From Candidatus Jettenia sp. AMX2 (GTDB lineage: Bacteria > Planctomycetota > Brocadiia > Brocadiales > Brocadiaceae): DNA of 64,000 nt. Location of the stretch: the NCBI GenBank assembly GCA_030583665.1, contig CP129469.1, forward strand, positions 2,161,043 through 2,225,042. The letters are read 5' to 3'. The notes under the pieces were generated by a model that was not told where the DNA came from, searched no databases, and saw only the letters and a program-made list of their open reading frames with translations. Made by a program: the position numbers and the translations under genes. Positions 44,860 through 54,071 of this stretch are shown here, in pieces. Within the stretch, counting starts at the first letter, position 1; each line of letters starts with the position of its first letter.

Positions 44860-46047
44860 TTATAGAATCTTCGGCAGCATATTCTTTATCCTTCGTGCCG
44901 CTTCCCGGGTATTTTTTATACCAGGCACCAGGGCAAAACGTACGTAACCTTCACCTGGATTTAGACCGTCTGCCGTCATGTCACTGATCCAGGCACCAGG
45001 AGTTGCCACGATCGCAATATCAGGTGTAAGAAGTTTCTTTGCAAAATCAACGGAAGAGATACCATGAGGTACTTTTTGCCACAGATAAATAGTTGCATCG
45101 GGGGTACAATCAGGGAAATTGATATCTTTAAATGCACTGACCAGTAAATCCCTTTTCATCCTGTACTCATCCCGCATCTTTTCGACGTGGGTTTCGTCGC
45201 CAAGGGCAGCTATCGCCCCATCCTGGATAAATGTTGCCGTACCTGAATCAATATTCGTTTTTACCTTCTTGAATATGTCTATAATCCGCTTATCTCCGGC
45301 TACCCATCCTATGCGGTAACATGTCATTGCACTCCTCTTTGATAAAGAATTAAAGACAATAACCCCCTCTTTGGAAACTTCCAGGATACTGTGTGGAGGT
45401 TCATTGAAGTATATCTCGCTGTAGGCCTCATCTGAGGCAATGATAATATTATACTTTCTGCCAAACTCTACAACCTCTCTCAGATATGATAGAGGAGCTA
45501 CAGCTCCGCTGGGGCTGTTTGGATAGTTAATCCACATGATTTTTGTCTTCCTGCAAATATCCTCCGGAATAGATTTCAAATCTATAAGAAAATTGTTCTC
45601 TGCAAGAAGCGGCACATAATAAGGAATACCCTCGGCAAATAAAGTACCGCGTGTGTATGGAGGATATCCTGGTGTGGGTATAATCACATAATCTCCCGGG
45701 TCAACAATTCCTTCCGGAAAGTTAAACACAGCTTCCTTTGAGCCGATGGTGGAGGATATCTCGGTAAGCGGATCCATTGGTACGCCAAACCTTTTCTGCA
45801 TCCACCGGGCAACAGCTTCCCGGAATTCAAGGGCACCAATATAGCTGGGATAACCTGACGATTTGCGAAGTGTTATTCCTTTCTGGGTTGCCTTTCGTAC
45901 AATTTCCGGCGTCGGCACCGTAGGGTCACCTACGCCAAAATCAATCGGGGTAATGCCTGCTGACTTTAACTTCTGAACTTCATTGTCAACCTCAGCAAAG
46001 GCATATGCTCCAATAGACTGTAATCGCTTTGATGCGGTAATCTCCAT
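44860..46047 (-). CDS. DapL-like PLP aminotransferase (LL-diaminopimelate aminotransferase family)
   Basis: This fold type I aminotransferase has PTPGYPPY, NYPNSPSGAVA (substrate and PLP contacts), ASDEAYSEIYF and the Schiff-base Lys in FNSLSKRSAMTCYRIGWVAGD (residues about 229-249). The N-terminal IDFGVGDPTVPTPE and a close overall match favour the DapL group, which makes LL-diaminopimelate from tetrahydrodipicolinate in one step; other aminotransferases of this group act on aspartate or aromatic acids. DapL is the usual lysine route in planctomycetes. ATG 46047 is chosen; a GTG at 46053 is also possible, and AAAGGA stands before both. Confidence 0.8.
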   Translation of the reverse strand: MEITASKRLQSIGAYAFAEVDNEVQKLKSAGITPIDFGVGDPTVPTPEIVRKATQKGITLRKSSGYPSYIGALEFREAVARWMQKRFGVPMDPLTEISSTIGSKEAVFNFPEGIVDPGDYVIIPTPGYPPYTRGTLFAEGIPYYVPLLAENNFLIDLKSIPEDICRKTKIMWINYPNSPSGAVAPLSYLREVVEFGRKYNIIIASDEAYSEIYFNEPPHSILEVSKEGVIVFNSLSKRSAMTCYRIGWVAGDKRIIDIFKKVKTNIDSGTATFIQDGAIAALGDETHVEKMRDEYRMKRDLLVSAFKDINFPDCTPDATIYLWQKVPHGISSVDFAKKLLTPDIAIVATPGAWISDMTADGLNPGEGYVRFALVPGIKNTREAARRIKNMLPKIL

Positions 46048-46097
46048 AAACACATCATCCTTTCGTAATTTTACAAAACATTACACTTTCCTTCTTT

Positions 46098-46619
46098 CTA
46101 CTTCCCTGAAGCGTCTGTAACCACAGATATGGCAGGACTTCTTTTCCCTGTCACTTCTCCAATTTCTATCTTAAGTACATTTGTCCTGTTCAGCATGGCC
46201 CCGGTAAACGGGACTTTGGGATTTTGAGGTGCATACTTATCGGCAAGTTTTTCAAGAGCACTATTCTTGGCTTCCCTGTCGGTAACTATCTCTATAAGAC
46301 CAAACACAATAACAGACCTGTACGCAACGGAGGAACCACAGGTAGGCTGCCTTACCATAACGTTCTTAACATCTTCCACTTCGAAACAAACATTCCGGTT
46401 AGTTCTGATATTATCTAATTTTCTTCCTTCGTTTGCACAATGAAGGAATATGCTGGAAGTCTCTTTATCATACGTAAAATTCACCGGAACAATATAAGGA
46501 ATCCCCTGAGCACAGGTACCCAACCTTCCTACGAGAGCGGTTGTGAGTATCTCTTCGATCTCATTTCTATCTGTTATCTCTTTGTCTTTCCTTCTCACGA
46601 GGTTATATTGTTCTTCCAA
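46098..46619 (-). CDS. NimA-like flavin-binding split-barrel protein
   Basis: The 173-residue protein matches the pyridoxamine-phosphate-oxidase-like split barrel: ILTTALVGRLGTCAQGIPYIVPVNF (residues 24-48), FLHCANEGRKLDNIRTN and VCFEVED, the block seen in NimA (nitroimidazole resistance) and related FMN proteins. Enzymatic role is open. The frame begins with TTG at 46619 inside the aroF end (17-base overlap), and GTG at 46598 is the alternative. The overlap shows that it is translated from the DAHP synthase mRNA. Confidence 0.82.
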   Translation of the reverse strand: MEEQYNLVRRKDKEITDRNEIEEILTTALVGRLGTCAQGIPYIVPVNFTYDKETSSIFLHCANEGRKLDNIRTNRNVCFEVEDVKNVMVRQPTCGSSVAYRSVIVFGLIEIVTDREAKNSALEKLADKYAPQNPKVPFTGAMLNRTNVLKIEIGEVTGKRSPAISVVTDASGK

Positions 46620-47619
46620 CAGCCTCTGCTACAGGCTTTAATTCCTGCATAAGTTCCTCAAACGCCTCAAGGGTAATTGTCTGAGGTCCATCCACAAAAG
46701 ACTTTTCGGGTTCAGGGTGGGTCTCGATGAGCAGACCGTCAGCACCAACAGCCAGAGAACCTTTTGACATCGGGTTAACCAGGTTTCTCTTTCCTGTTCC
46801 GTGGCTTGGATCTACAATGATGGGAAGGTGTGTCATTTCTTTAAGTTGCGGAACAATGCTTAACGAGAGGGTAAAACGAGTATGCGTCTCAAATGTCCTG
46901 ATTCCCCTTTCACACAGAATTACATTTGGGTTGTTCTGTGCCAGAATATATTCTGCTGCTAAAAGAAATTCTTCAACGGTAGCAGACATTCCGCGCTTTA
47001 ATATTACGGGCTTCCCGGACTCACCTACTGCACGCAGAAGCAGAAAATTTTGCATGTTACGGGTGCCAACTTGTAATATGTCGCTATATTTGCTTACCAA
47101 TTTCACGTGTTCAGGCGTGAGCACCTCAGTAACAATGGGTAAACCAGATACCTCCCTGGCACGTGCCAGATGTACCAGGCCGTCCTCCATGAGACCCTGG
47201 AAACTATATGGATTGGTGCGGGGTTTAAACGCACCGCCCCGTAATGCGGTTGCACCTGCATCCCTTACCCTATGAGCAATTTCAATAATTTGTTCTTTGC
47301 TCTCTATTGCACAGGGACCTGCAATAACAGCAATATGTTCCCCTCCGATTTTTTTCCCATTGCTGAGATGGATAACTGTCTTAAAATCTTTTCCTTCTTT
47401 ACTCGCCAATTTATAGGGCACAAGAATTGGGACTGATCGTTCTACACCAGGCATAACGTCCCAATAATCCTTCGGCACAATCCTTTCATCCCCAATAACG
47501 GCAATCACATTCCGGTTGGTTCCCTGTAGAAGAATCCCTTTTAATCCGGCTTTTTCTATATTTTCAAGAATATGATCTACGTCTTTTCTTGTAGATTCAG
47601 CTTTCATTACAATAATCAT
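46603..47619 (-). CDS. aroF: 3-deoxy-7-phosphoheptulonate synthase (KDO8P-synthase-like type)
   Basis: An N-terminal ferredoxin-like regulatory domain (about 70 residues, MIIVMKAESTRKDVDHIL) precedes the barrel with AGPCAIES, LRGGAFKPRTNPYSFQG, LKRGMSATVEEFL, ERGIRTFE and DPSHGTGKR. This is the type I-beta DAHP synthase that starts aromatic amino acid synthesis from PEP and erythrose-4-phosphate. ATG 47619 has GGAGG 10 bases upstream and gives 338 residues. A terminator hairpin stands in its leader 29 bases before the start. The NimA-like gene overlaps its end by 17 bases. Confidence 0.96.
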   Translation of the reverse strand: MIIVMKAESTRKDVDHILENIEKAGLKGILLQGTNRNVIAVIGDERIVPKDYWDVMPGVERSVPILVPYKLASKEGKDFKTVIHLSNGKKIGGEHIAVIAGPCAIESKEQIIEIAHRVRDAGATALRGGAFKPRTNPYSFQGLMEDGLVHLARAREVSGLPIVTEVLTPEHVKLVSKYSDILQVGTRNMQNFLLLRAVGESGKPVILKRGMSATVEEFLLAAEYILAQNNPNVILCERGIRTFETHTRFTLSLSIVPQLKEMTHLPIIVDPSHGTGKRNLVNPMSKGSLAVGADGLLIETHPEPEKSFVDGPQTITLEAFEELMQELKPVAEAVGRTI

Positions 47620-47647
47620 TTCCTGCACCTCCACAAAATTTGCGGGC

Positions 47648-47677
47648 AAAAAAACCCTAAAACAATTCGTTTTAGGG
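47648..47677 (-). terminator. Terminator hairpin in the aroF leader (probable attenuator)
   Basis: Read on the - strand, CCCTAAAAC (47677-47669), loop GAATT, GTTTTAGGG (47663-47655) and then seven T (47654-47648). The stem is 9 bp and perfect. No gene lies upstream on this strand before the divergent GAF gene, so the hairpin can only stop leader transcripts before aroF. Confidence 0.75.
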
Positions 47678-48264
47678 CAAACAGATAATATCCGGCATTC
47701 TCATATCAGACACTAAATTACCCTTGTTTATAATACTATCGGAATGGAATATAACAGAACCTTATACCACCTCGACATACATCTTTTTCCCATAGAATCA
47801 TAATACACATGACAGGGTGTTAGGTACTTGGCATGTAAACATCGACAATTATTTTGACGGTAAGATAAAATTATCACGTCAGCCGGTGACGGTAAACCCA
47901 CCATAGATACATTCGCTGGTAAGGCAAGCGTCCCCCTTTTCATAATGGCGATTCTTTAGTTTATTCCCTGTTAGCAAAATAAATATCGGGTGCATACCAC
48001 GCGCCTGTTAAAACCCTACCAGCATGCAGGGCAAACCTTTCAGATTGCAAATACAGGTTTCGCAGGGACATGCCTGCTATTACCGCCCCGCTTTCCCGAT
48101 GATACACTTCAGCGGTAATCCGGAAAAAACACCTGATCCCTGGTCAAGCCCGCAATAACAAACAATTATAACCATAGACCGTTTATGTATAGCTTCTCAT
48201 TTTTAAATTGTAAAGTTTACAGAACAGGATATCTGTTGTCAAGCGGAATCTTACCGGTTACAAT
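47678..48264 (-). other. Long leader/divergent region of aroF with degenerate repeats
   Basis: No convincing gene is seen. A 71-codon - strand frame (47943-47728) lacks a ribosome site and family likeness. On the + strand 47878-47904 resembles the GTCAACC-GGGGAC-GGTTGAC element (22 of 28 bases), and 47918-47936 resembles the GGTAGGACATGCGTC element; both look decayed. The aroF promoter should lie here. Confidence 0.4.
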
Positions 48265-48762
48265 ATGGTATGTACCTTTATAAATCAGGATATTCTGAAT
48301 ATGGGATCAAACGAAAAAAAACTCTACCAGCGTCTTAAATTCCTTTCAGATGTCTTTCTTCTCTCTTCCGGGCCTACGGATCATACATCATACCTGCGTA
48401 CGGTAACGAAATACTTCAAACAATTTACCGGCGCAGATGCATCCGTACTTATCTTTAACGATAAAAACGGTTTTCTTTCGCCTGTCTTTTCCCTGGGAAT
48501 TCCTTTCAACAAAATAAAAAATACCCGCATGCCGTCGTCTACCCGGCTAAAGGATATTCTTGCCCATCCCGTACTGGATTTGAGATACGCCTCTTTTATG
48601 AACACTCCTTTTATTCACAACCGGAAACTTCTTGGCCTGTCTGCTGTATTCAGTACTGTACCGGAAAAGTTCCTTCTGTTTGAACAGGATAAATATGAAA
48701 ATCTCCTCCTTGCCATGCTGGCCAGTTATACAGCAGTAATGATTGAAAATTTAAAGATTTGA
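48265..48762 (+). CDS. Small GAF-domain-like protein
   Basis: The 165-residue protein is a single GAF-like unit: FKQFTGADASVLIFNDKNGFLSPVF and a closing helix LAMLASYTAVMIENLKI are typical, and KLLGLSAVFSTVPEKFLLFE fits the late GAF strand pattern (described by position 56-80, 148-164 and 120-139). It has no output domain, so it may act through a partner. The next gene, a PTS IIA-like protein, starts 65 bases after its stop. ATG 48265 or ATG 48301 are both possible starts. Ligand and role are unknown. Confidence 0.6.
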   Translation: MVCTFINQDILNMGSNEKKLYQRLKFLSDVFLLSSGPTDHTSYLRTVTKYFKQFTGADASVLIFNDKNGFLSPVFSLGIPFNKIKNTRMPSSTRLKDILAHPVLDLRYASFMNTPFIHNRKLLGLSAVFSTVPEKFLLFEQDKYENLLLAMLASYTAVMIENLKI

Positions 48763-48827
48763 TTTTTTTCAATCTTAAATTACAATATAAGTTTAGGCAA
48801 AAGATTATTGGAGAAAAGGAAGTGCAT

Positions 48828-49286
48828 ATGAAACTCTCAGAGGTATTAACAAAAGAACGTATTGTTATCAATATAGACGGTAAGGATAAATATGATCTCC
48901 TGGGAAGGCTGGTAACCCTGGCTAAAACATCAAACAAAGTAACAGATGAAACAGATTTGTTACAAAAGATACTTGAACGGGAGAAAATCAAGAGTACCGG
49001 AATTGGTGGTGGAATTGGAATTCCACACGCACAAAGTTCCGGAGTAACGGACAATATTGCATGTCTGGGGGTTTCACAACAGGGAGTCGAGTTCAACGCT
49101 GCAGACGGAAAACCGGTTTATCTGGTTTTCTTAATTGCCGCAAAGGAGCAGGCAAATAGTGCATACCTTGGGCTTTTAAGCCGGATAGCCCGTTTGCTCA
49201 TAGATGAATCATTCAAACAAAAGATCATCAAATCTGCCTCTCCGGATGATATTATGAATCTTATTATAGAAAAAGAAAAAGAATAA
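48828..49286 (+). CDS. PTS IIA-like protein (fructose/nitrogen-PTS type)
   Basis: The 152-residue protein shows the mannitol/fructose IIA fold with the phosphorylated His in GIGIPHAQSSGV (about residue 66). No IIB, IIC or HPr gene is near, which favours a PtsN-type regulatory role over sugar transport. AKEQANSAYLGLLSRIARL is the usual helix after the active site. It shares a unit with the GAF protein upstream and the CNNM/CBS membrane protein 13 bases downstream. ATG 48828 has AAAAGGA upstream; the frame is open from 48759 but that start is not family-like. Confidence 0.88.
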   Translation: MKLSEVLTKERIVINIDGKDKYDLLGRLVTLAKTSNKVTDETDLLQKILEREKIKSTGIGGGIGIPHAQSSGVTDNIACLGVSQQGVEFNAADGKPVYLVFLIAAKEQANSAYLGLLSRIARLLIDESFKQKIIKSASPDDIMNLIIEKEKE

Positions 49287-49299
49287 AAGAGGTTTTTTT

Positions 49300-50319
49300 A
49301 TGAGTTCCATAGATTTCTCACCGGTAACGATTGTTTTCATGTTAACCCTGTTTTTTATCCTCCTTATCATCTCTGCCTTCTTTTCACTAACCGAAACATC
49401 ACTTTTTTCTATCAACAAAATACGGTTGGATTTTTTGCTGAAACAGCAGAACAGGAAAGCCATATCAATCCATAATATTATTAACGAACCAGACAGGCTT
49501 CTCAGTACCATCCTCACCGGAAATAATATAATTAATACAGCAATGACTACCATCGGCACAACTGTTTCGATCTATTATCTTGGTGAATGGGGTGTGGTAG
49601 CAGCGACATTTCTTGTAACTGCTTTATTACTTCTCTTCAGTGAAACATTCCCAAAAGTACTGGCAACTCAGTTTCCGGACCAATTATCATTCCGGATCGT
49701 CAAACCATATGAATGGGTGCGGTGGTTCTTGTCCCCTATTGTTACCTTTATCACTTATATTACCTATCTGTCTTTCAATTTATTCGGTATAAAAATCGAA
49801 TACAAAAGAACAATTTTCAGCCGCGAGGAGGTAAAACATATCATCAGGGAAAGCGGGGAAACGGGTGCATTGGTAGATGGTGAACATAACCTCCTGCATA
49901 AGGTATTTGAATTAAATGACCGTCTTGCTAAAGAAATCATGGTACCAAGAAACAAGATTGTCGCCATAAATGCAGATATGGAACCGGAAAAGATTATCAG
50001 AATTATTACAGAAGAAGGTTATACAAGGTATCCGGTATACCGAAATTGTATTGACAACATAATTGGTATAATTCACACAAAAACAATTATCAATATCCTG
50101 GTAAATAATCAGCTCTTTGTTCTTGAAGATCTTATCATAAAACCCTATTTCGTCTTCGAGGAAGAAAAAATAAGCAAGATACTCAAAGAATTTAAGCAAA
50201 AAGAATTGCATATTGCCATGGTCAGAAACAGCAGGGGAATTATTTCGGGTTTAATTGAAATAAAAGATATTTTGAAAGTTATTTTTGGAGAGTTAAGAGA
50301 AAAAACGGTTCCTGTTTAA
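49300..50319 (+). CDS. CNNM (DUF21) membrane protein with two CBS domains
   Basis: Three to four membrane helices form the DUF21/CNNM domain (residues 1-185, with SAFFSLTETSLFSINKIRL and ILTGNNIINTAM, its signatures). A pair of CBS domains follows (EIMVPRNKIVAI, RYPVYRNCIDNIIGIIHTK, ISGLIEIKDILKVI). The C-terminal CorC/HlyC transporter-associated domain is absent, as the protein ends at residue 339. Family members move or sense magnesium, and cobalt efflux and hemolysin names also circulate. AGAGG stands before ATG. The gene follows the IIA gene closely. Confidence 0.9.
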   Translation: MSSIDFSPVTIVFMLTLFFILLIISAFFSLTETSLFSINKIRLDFLLKQQNRKAISIHNIINEPDRLLSTILTGNNIINTAMTTIGTTVSIYYLGEWGVVAATFLVTALLLLFSETFPKVLATQFPDQLSFRIVKPYEWVRWFLSPIVTFITYITYLSFNLFGIKIEYKRTIFSREEVKHIIRESGETGALVDGEHNLLHKVFELNDRLAKEIMVPRNKIVAINADMEPEKIIRIITEEGYTRYPVYRNCIDNIIGIIHTKTIINILVNNQLFVLEDLIIKPYFVFEEEKISKILKEFKQKELHIAMVRNSRGIISGLIEIKDILKVIFGELREKTVPV

Positions 50320-50437
50320 TCCGTATAGAGAGATAAAATAAAGCCATCCCGCTGATCGCAATAAATGTATTTAATGAAACACCACCTGCAACTCTTAACT
50401 GAAGAGAGAACAAACAAGTCCGCTCTACCGGGAGGAG

Positions 50438-50497
50438 ATGGCGAGTGCGTTAATATTAGAAAACCTTATTTATTGGACTATAGTAAACCATCGATGA
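50438..50497 (+). CDS. Possible 19-codon upstream ORF overlapping the rlmI start
   Basis: ATG at 50438 opens MASALILENLIYWTIVNHR, closing with TGA that overlaps the rlmI ATG (ATGA at 50494). GGGAGG stands only a few bases before its ATG. If translated, it could couple ribosomes to rlmI, which lacks its own ribosome site. Confidence 0.25.
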   Translation: MASALILENLIYWTIVNHR

Positions 50498-51684
50498 AAT
50501 TACCGGTCATTTCATTAAAGGCAAAAAGGAATTCCCTCCATCCCTGGATATTTAACCGGATGATTCGTCATCCCCAAAAGCGCTTAAAACCTGGTACATT
50601 AGTAGAGGTTGTCTCCAAAGAAGGAGCATTTCTCGGCAGGGGTATCTATAATTTTAACAGTAATATCGGGATCCGTCTGTTAACTGAAAATATCTCAGAG
50701 CATTTAGATAAGGAATTTTTTTTCAAAAAGCTTGAACAGGCCAAGGAGCTTCGTGAAGAAATTCTGAGTATACACAGGACTTCGGATTGCTACCGTCTGA
50801 TACATGGAGAAGCCGACGGTCTTTCCGGTCTGATTATTGATAAATTTGCAGACGTATTTGTTATAGAACCGTATTCTGCCGGTTATCTTGAAATAATGGA
50901 CTGGATTGTATCATCCCTGCAAACCCTCTATCCGGGGACAAAGATTATGGTTCGCCCTGATGAACGGAACGCAGCAAAGGAAGGCGTGGATTTTTCAAGG
51001 ATTGCACTTGACTACCCCGGCCCGGATATCGTTGAGATCAAAGAGCATCAGTTACGAATGAAGGTAAATCTCAAAACGGGACATAAAACAGGCTTTTTTC
51101 TTGATCAGCGTGATAATCGCTTACTCTTGTCACAATACTGCACGGATAGAGAAGTACTCGATTGTTTTTGCTATACAGGAGGATTTGCCATCTCGGCAAT
51201 GCTGAGGGGGGCAAAATCTGCTGTCGGTCTGGATTTAGATGAAGAAGCGCTGAAAGTGGCACAGGAAAATGCCCAAAAAAACTTGGTAAAGGTAATTTTC
51301 AGGCATGTCAACGTATTTGATTATTTGCGGGCAATGATTCAGAAAAACGAAAAAACCGATGTTATGATTCTTGATCCCGCAAAACTTGCAGGCAGTAAGG
51401 AAGAGATCGGGAGGGCTTACCGGACTTACGGGGATATCAACCGTCTTGGTATGCAAACCATCAGGCCGGGAGGCATACTGTTAACCTGTTCCTGCTCAGG
51501 TCTTGTTTCGGAACGGGAATTCCTCTCCATACTAACCCGTTCAGCCGCAGAGGCAGGGGTTATATTGCAAATTTTCAGGGTTGCCGGCACATCACCTGAT
51601 CACCCCTTTTCTTCCATTTTTCCGGAAGGGCGATATCTCAAGGCTGTCTTTGCCAGGGTTTTCCCTTACGGAAAGATGGAATAG
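50494..51684 (+). CDS. rlmI: RlmI-like 23S rRNA (cytosine-C5) methyltransferase
   Basis: An N-terminal PUA domain (VISLKAKRNSLHPWIFNRMI, RGIYNFNSNIGIRLL) is followed by an EEHEE-type linker (YRLIHGEADGLSGLIIDKFAD) and a Rossmann methyltransferase with VLDCFCYTGGFAISAM, VGLDLDEEAL and MILDPAKLAGS. RlmI methylates C1962 of 23S rRNA in E. coli. ATG 50494 gives 396 residues, the usual family length. The frame is open to ATG 50365, but that extension is not family-like and has no ribosome site. Confidence 0.88.
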   Translation: MKLPVISLKAKRNSLHPWIFNRMIRHPQKRLKPGTLVEVVSKEGAFLGRGIYNFNSNIGIRLLTENISEHLDKEFFFKKLEQAKELREEILSIHRTSDCYRLIHGEADGLSGLIIDKFADVFVIEPYSAGYLEIMDWIVSSLQTLYPGTKIMVRPDERNAAKEGVDFSRIALDYPGPDIVEIKEHQLRMKVNLKTGHKTGFFLDQRDNRLLLSQYCTDREVLDCFCYTGGFAISAMLRGAKSAVGLDLDEEALKVAQENAQKNLVKVIFRHVNVFDYLRAMIQKNEKTDVMILDPAKLAGSKEEIGRAYRTYGDINRLGMQTIRPGGILLTCSCSGLVSEREFLSILTRSAAEAGVILQIFRVAGTSPDHPFSSIFPEGRYLKAVFARVFPYGKME

Positions 51685-51944
51685 CAGTCTCTTGCAATAA
51701 TCATGAATATCCCTCCGGGATGAAGGAAAACATTGCAAGGTAATTTCCCGAACCAAAAGAACTTGCATTTTTTGATTTTTTATTGCATCGCGGATATCTT
51801 CTTTTATAATGGCATTTTCATAGTTTTGGAAACGTGCGCGAAAAGGACCATCTTTTGTGTCTTTCATATCTTCTATGCAAGATGCAAGACCTGGTCCCCT
51901 CCGCACTTCCTATACAATTCAATCAACCGGAGGGCAAATAATTT

Positions 51945-52724
51945 ATGACCTATTTGGAAGCCTTAATCCTTGCCATCGTCGAGGGAATGACTGAATTTTT
52001 GCCTGTTTCATCAACCGGCCATATGGTCATTGCTTCCACATTTATGGGTATCAGTGAAAATACGCTGGTAAAGGATTTTAACGTTATAATCCAGTTCGGC
52101 GCCATCCTGTCCGTGGTAGTACTCTACTGGCGTAAATTTTTTACCTCTTTTCGCCTTTACCCGAAACTGGCATTTGCATTTCTCCCTGCCGCAGTTTTCG
52201 GAGTTTTATTCAGCAGTAATATTGATAGTCTGCTATCAAATATCTGGGTAGTAATTACAGCACTTTTTTTGGGAGGCATCATTCTGGTTTTTGTAGATAA
52301 ATGGTTCAAACATGCCAATGAGGTAAAAGAGCAGGAAGTATCCTGGAGCCAGAGCCTCAAAATAGGATTTTTTCAATGTCTTGCAATGATTCCCGGGGTG
52401 TCACGATCGGCAGCTTCAATCATTGGTGGAATGGGTACAGGACTTAACCGCAGAACTGCAGCAGAATTTTCCTTTTTACTGGCAGTACCAACCATGCTGG
52501 GCGCCACGACAAAAAAACTCATGGATTCTTATACAGTCATTCAGCCGTATGATATAAAAATCCTGTTATTTGGAAGTTTTGTGGCATTTATTGTGGCGAT
52601 GGTTGCCATAAAAGCCTTGTTAAATTTTCTGAAACAGTACGGTTTCAAATGGTTTGGGTACTATCGTATCCTCCTTAGTATGGTACTGGCCATTATTACC
52701 ATTCTTGTGGAAATACGGCTATAA
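51945..52724 (+). CDS. uppP: Undecaprenyl-diphosphatase UppP/BacA
   Basis: The eight-helix membrane protein carries both family motifs, IVEGMTEFLPVSSTGHM at residues 11-27 and FFQCLAMIPGVSRSAASIIGG at about 143-163, with the catalytic Glu and His in the first and Arg in the second. It recycles the lipid carrier for peptidoglycan, which ties in with MurJ at 62.0 kb. GGAGGGC stands 13 bases before ATG 51945. It converges on the NDH-2 gene with a 13-base gap. Confidence 0.96.
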   Translation: MTYLEALILAIVEGMTEFLPVSSTGHMVIASTFMGISENTLVKDFNVIIQFGAILSVVVLYWRKFFTSFRLYPKLAFAFLPAAVFGVLFSSNIDSLLSNIWVVITALFLGGIILVFVDKWFKHANEVKEQEVSWSQSLKIGFFQCLAMIPGVSRSAASIIGGMGTGLNRRTAAEFSFLLAVPTMLGATTKKLMDSYTVIQPYDIKILLFGSFVAFIVAMVAIKALLNFLKQYGFKWFGYYRILLSMVLAIITILVEIRL

Positions 52725-52737
52725 AAATCATGGAACA

Positions 52738-53997
52738 TCAGCGCCTTTCAGGCTCTTCTTCTTTTGCACCCTGGGTAATAATGCGCACCTGCTTTTTAAA
52801 GAAAAAATAGTCATATGCCCAATTCAGGAGTACTACAAGCCTGTTGCGAAAACCAATCAGGAAAAACAGATGCAGTACTAGCCAGATAAGCCATGCAGGA
52901 AACCCTGAGAAGTTAAGATTTTGAATATTTGCAACTGCCGCCCCACGGCCAATTGTTGCCATTGAACCTCTGTCCTGGTACCGGAACGGCTTAATTGGTT
53001 TGCCATTTTCACCGCGAAGAATTGCCCTTCCGGCATATTCACCTTGTTGCATTGCCACCGGGGCAGTCAAAGGCAATGGTTGACCATCCTGTTCGAAGTA
53101 AGCCATATCGCCAATTACAAAGACTTCAGGATGATTTCCAATCGTTAAGTTCTGATTCACAACGATACGGCTCCCCTTTACCTTCATTACCGGCAATGCA
53201 TCTGCTAATGAGGCAGCACATACGCCCGCCGCCCAAAAAAGCGTATAAGAAGAAATCCACGTTCCGTCCCGTAACAACACACGGCTGGGCTCTGCCCCGC
53301 TTACTGCCGTTCCAGGCCGCACCTCGACACCTATTTGCCTGAGTCTCAGAGCGGTATATTCCTGGAGTTTCTTTGGGAAGGACGGTAAAAGGCTACTGCC
53401 GGCCTCAACAAGAATAATCCTCACATCCTTTACCTGTAACTCCGGATAGTCCTTTGACAACACGTGATGAACTAACTCCGATAATGCTCCGGCAAACTCA
53501 ACACCGGTTGGTCCCCCGCCAACAATTACAAAGGTAAGTAATGCCTCACGCTCCGGCAGATTCTGTTTCTGCGCCGCACGTTCAAAAACATATAAAATAT
53601 GACTTCGTAACATTACTGCATCACTGAGATACTTAAGATCATAACCATAGCGCTTCACGGTATCCATACCAAAATAATTCGTTATGCTTCCAGCAGCAAG
53701 TATGAGATAGTCATAATCAATAGCAGTCTCAGACGTCAATATCTGCCGCCGTTCAAGGTCGATGTTGCGTACCTCGGCAAGTTGAAATCGTATTCCTTCC
53801 CAATGCCGGATAATCTCCCGCACAGGATAGACAATTGATTCTTGCTCCAGTATTGCCGTTGCTACCTGATATAACAAGGGCTGGAAGAGATGGTAATTAT
53901 TCCGGTCAACCAATAACACATCAAGTCCCTTGCCGGACAATGCACGGGCTGCCCTGAGTCCTCCAAAACCTACGCCAACAATTACAACCCGTTTCAT
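52738..53997 (-). CDS. ndh: Type II NADH dehydrogenase (NDH-2)
   Basis: Two Rossmann motifs are seen: GVGFGGLRAARALSG for FAD at the N-terminus and VIVGGGPTGVEFAGAL for NADH at about residue 160. YHLFQPLLYQVATAIL and VFVIGDMAYFEQ, LTAPVAMQQGEY are typical of NDH-2. A hydrophobic C-terminal stretch (WLIWLVLHLFFLIGFRN) anchors it to the membrane. It oxidises NADH with quinone without pumping protons. ATG 53997 is chosen; the frame also has ATG 54030. Confidence 0.95.
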   Translation of the reverse strand: MKRVVIVGVGFGGLRAARALSGKGLDVLLVDRNNYHLFQPLLYQVATAILEQESIVYPVREIIRHWEGIRFQLAEVRNIDLERRQILTSETAIDYDYLILAAGSITNYFGMDTVKRYGYDLKYLSDAVMLRSHILYVFERAAQKQNLPEREALLTFVIVGGGPTGVEFAGALSELVHHVLSKDYPELQVKDVRIILVEAGSSLLPSFPKKLQEYTALRLRQIGVEVRPGTAVSGAEPSRVLLRDGTWISSYTLFWAAGVCAASLADALPVMKVKGSRIVVNQNLTIGNHPEVFVIGDMAYFEQDGQPLPLTAPVAMQQGEYAGRAILRGENGKPIKPFRYQDRGSMATIGRGAAVANIQNLNFSGFPAWLIWLVLHLFFLIGFRNRLVVLLNWAYDYFFFKKQVRIITQGAKEEEPERR

Positions 53998-54049
53998 ACC
54001 CTTATCTGTAGACCCTCCGAAACGTAACATTTACGGTAAAATCACCATA

Positions 54050-54071
54050 TCAACCGGGGACAGTTGACCTA
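54050..54071. repeat. Palindromic repeat, GTCAACC/GGTTGAC family, copy overlapping a stop codon
   Basis: TCAACCGGGGACAGTTGACC is closely alike to the element at 63865. Here it supplies the TAG stop of the AmpG-like gene (54071-54069), so insertion or spread of the repeat may have altered that C-terminus. Confidence 0.65.

Noticed and set aside
47735-47811. Possible leader peptide (MCIMILWEKDV...) and a T-box-like GAGGTGGTA in the aroF leader
   Set aside because: No ribosome site precedes the peptide, and the T-box core AGGGTGGTACCGCG is matched only in part; no specifier stem could be made out.
47728-47943. 71-codon - strand ORF upstream of aroF
   Set aside because: It has no ribosome site or family likeness and overlaps degenerate palindromic repeats, so it is most likely chance.
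48650-49096. 148-codon - strand ORF
   Set aside because: It lies antisense to the GAF and IIA genes, whose frames carry recognisable motifs.
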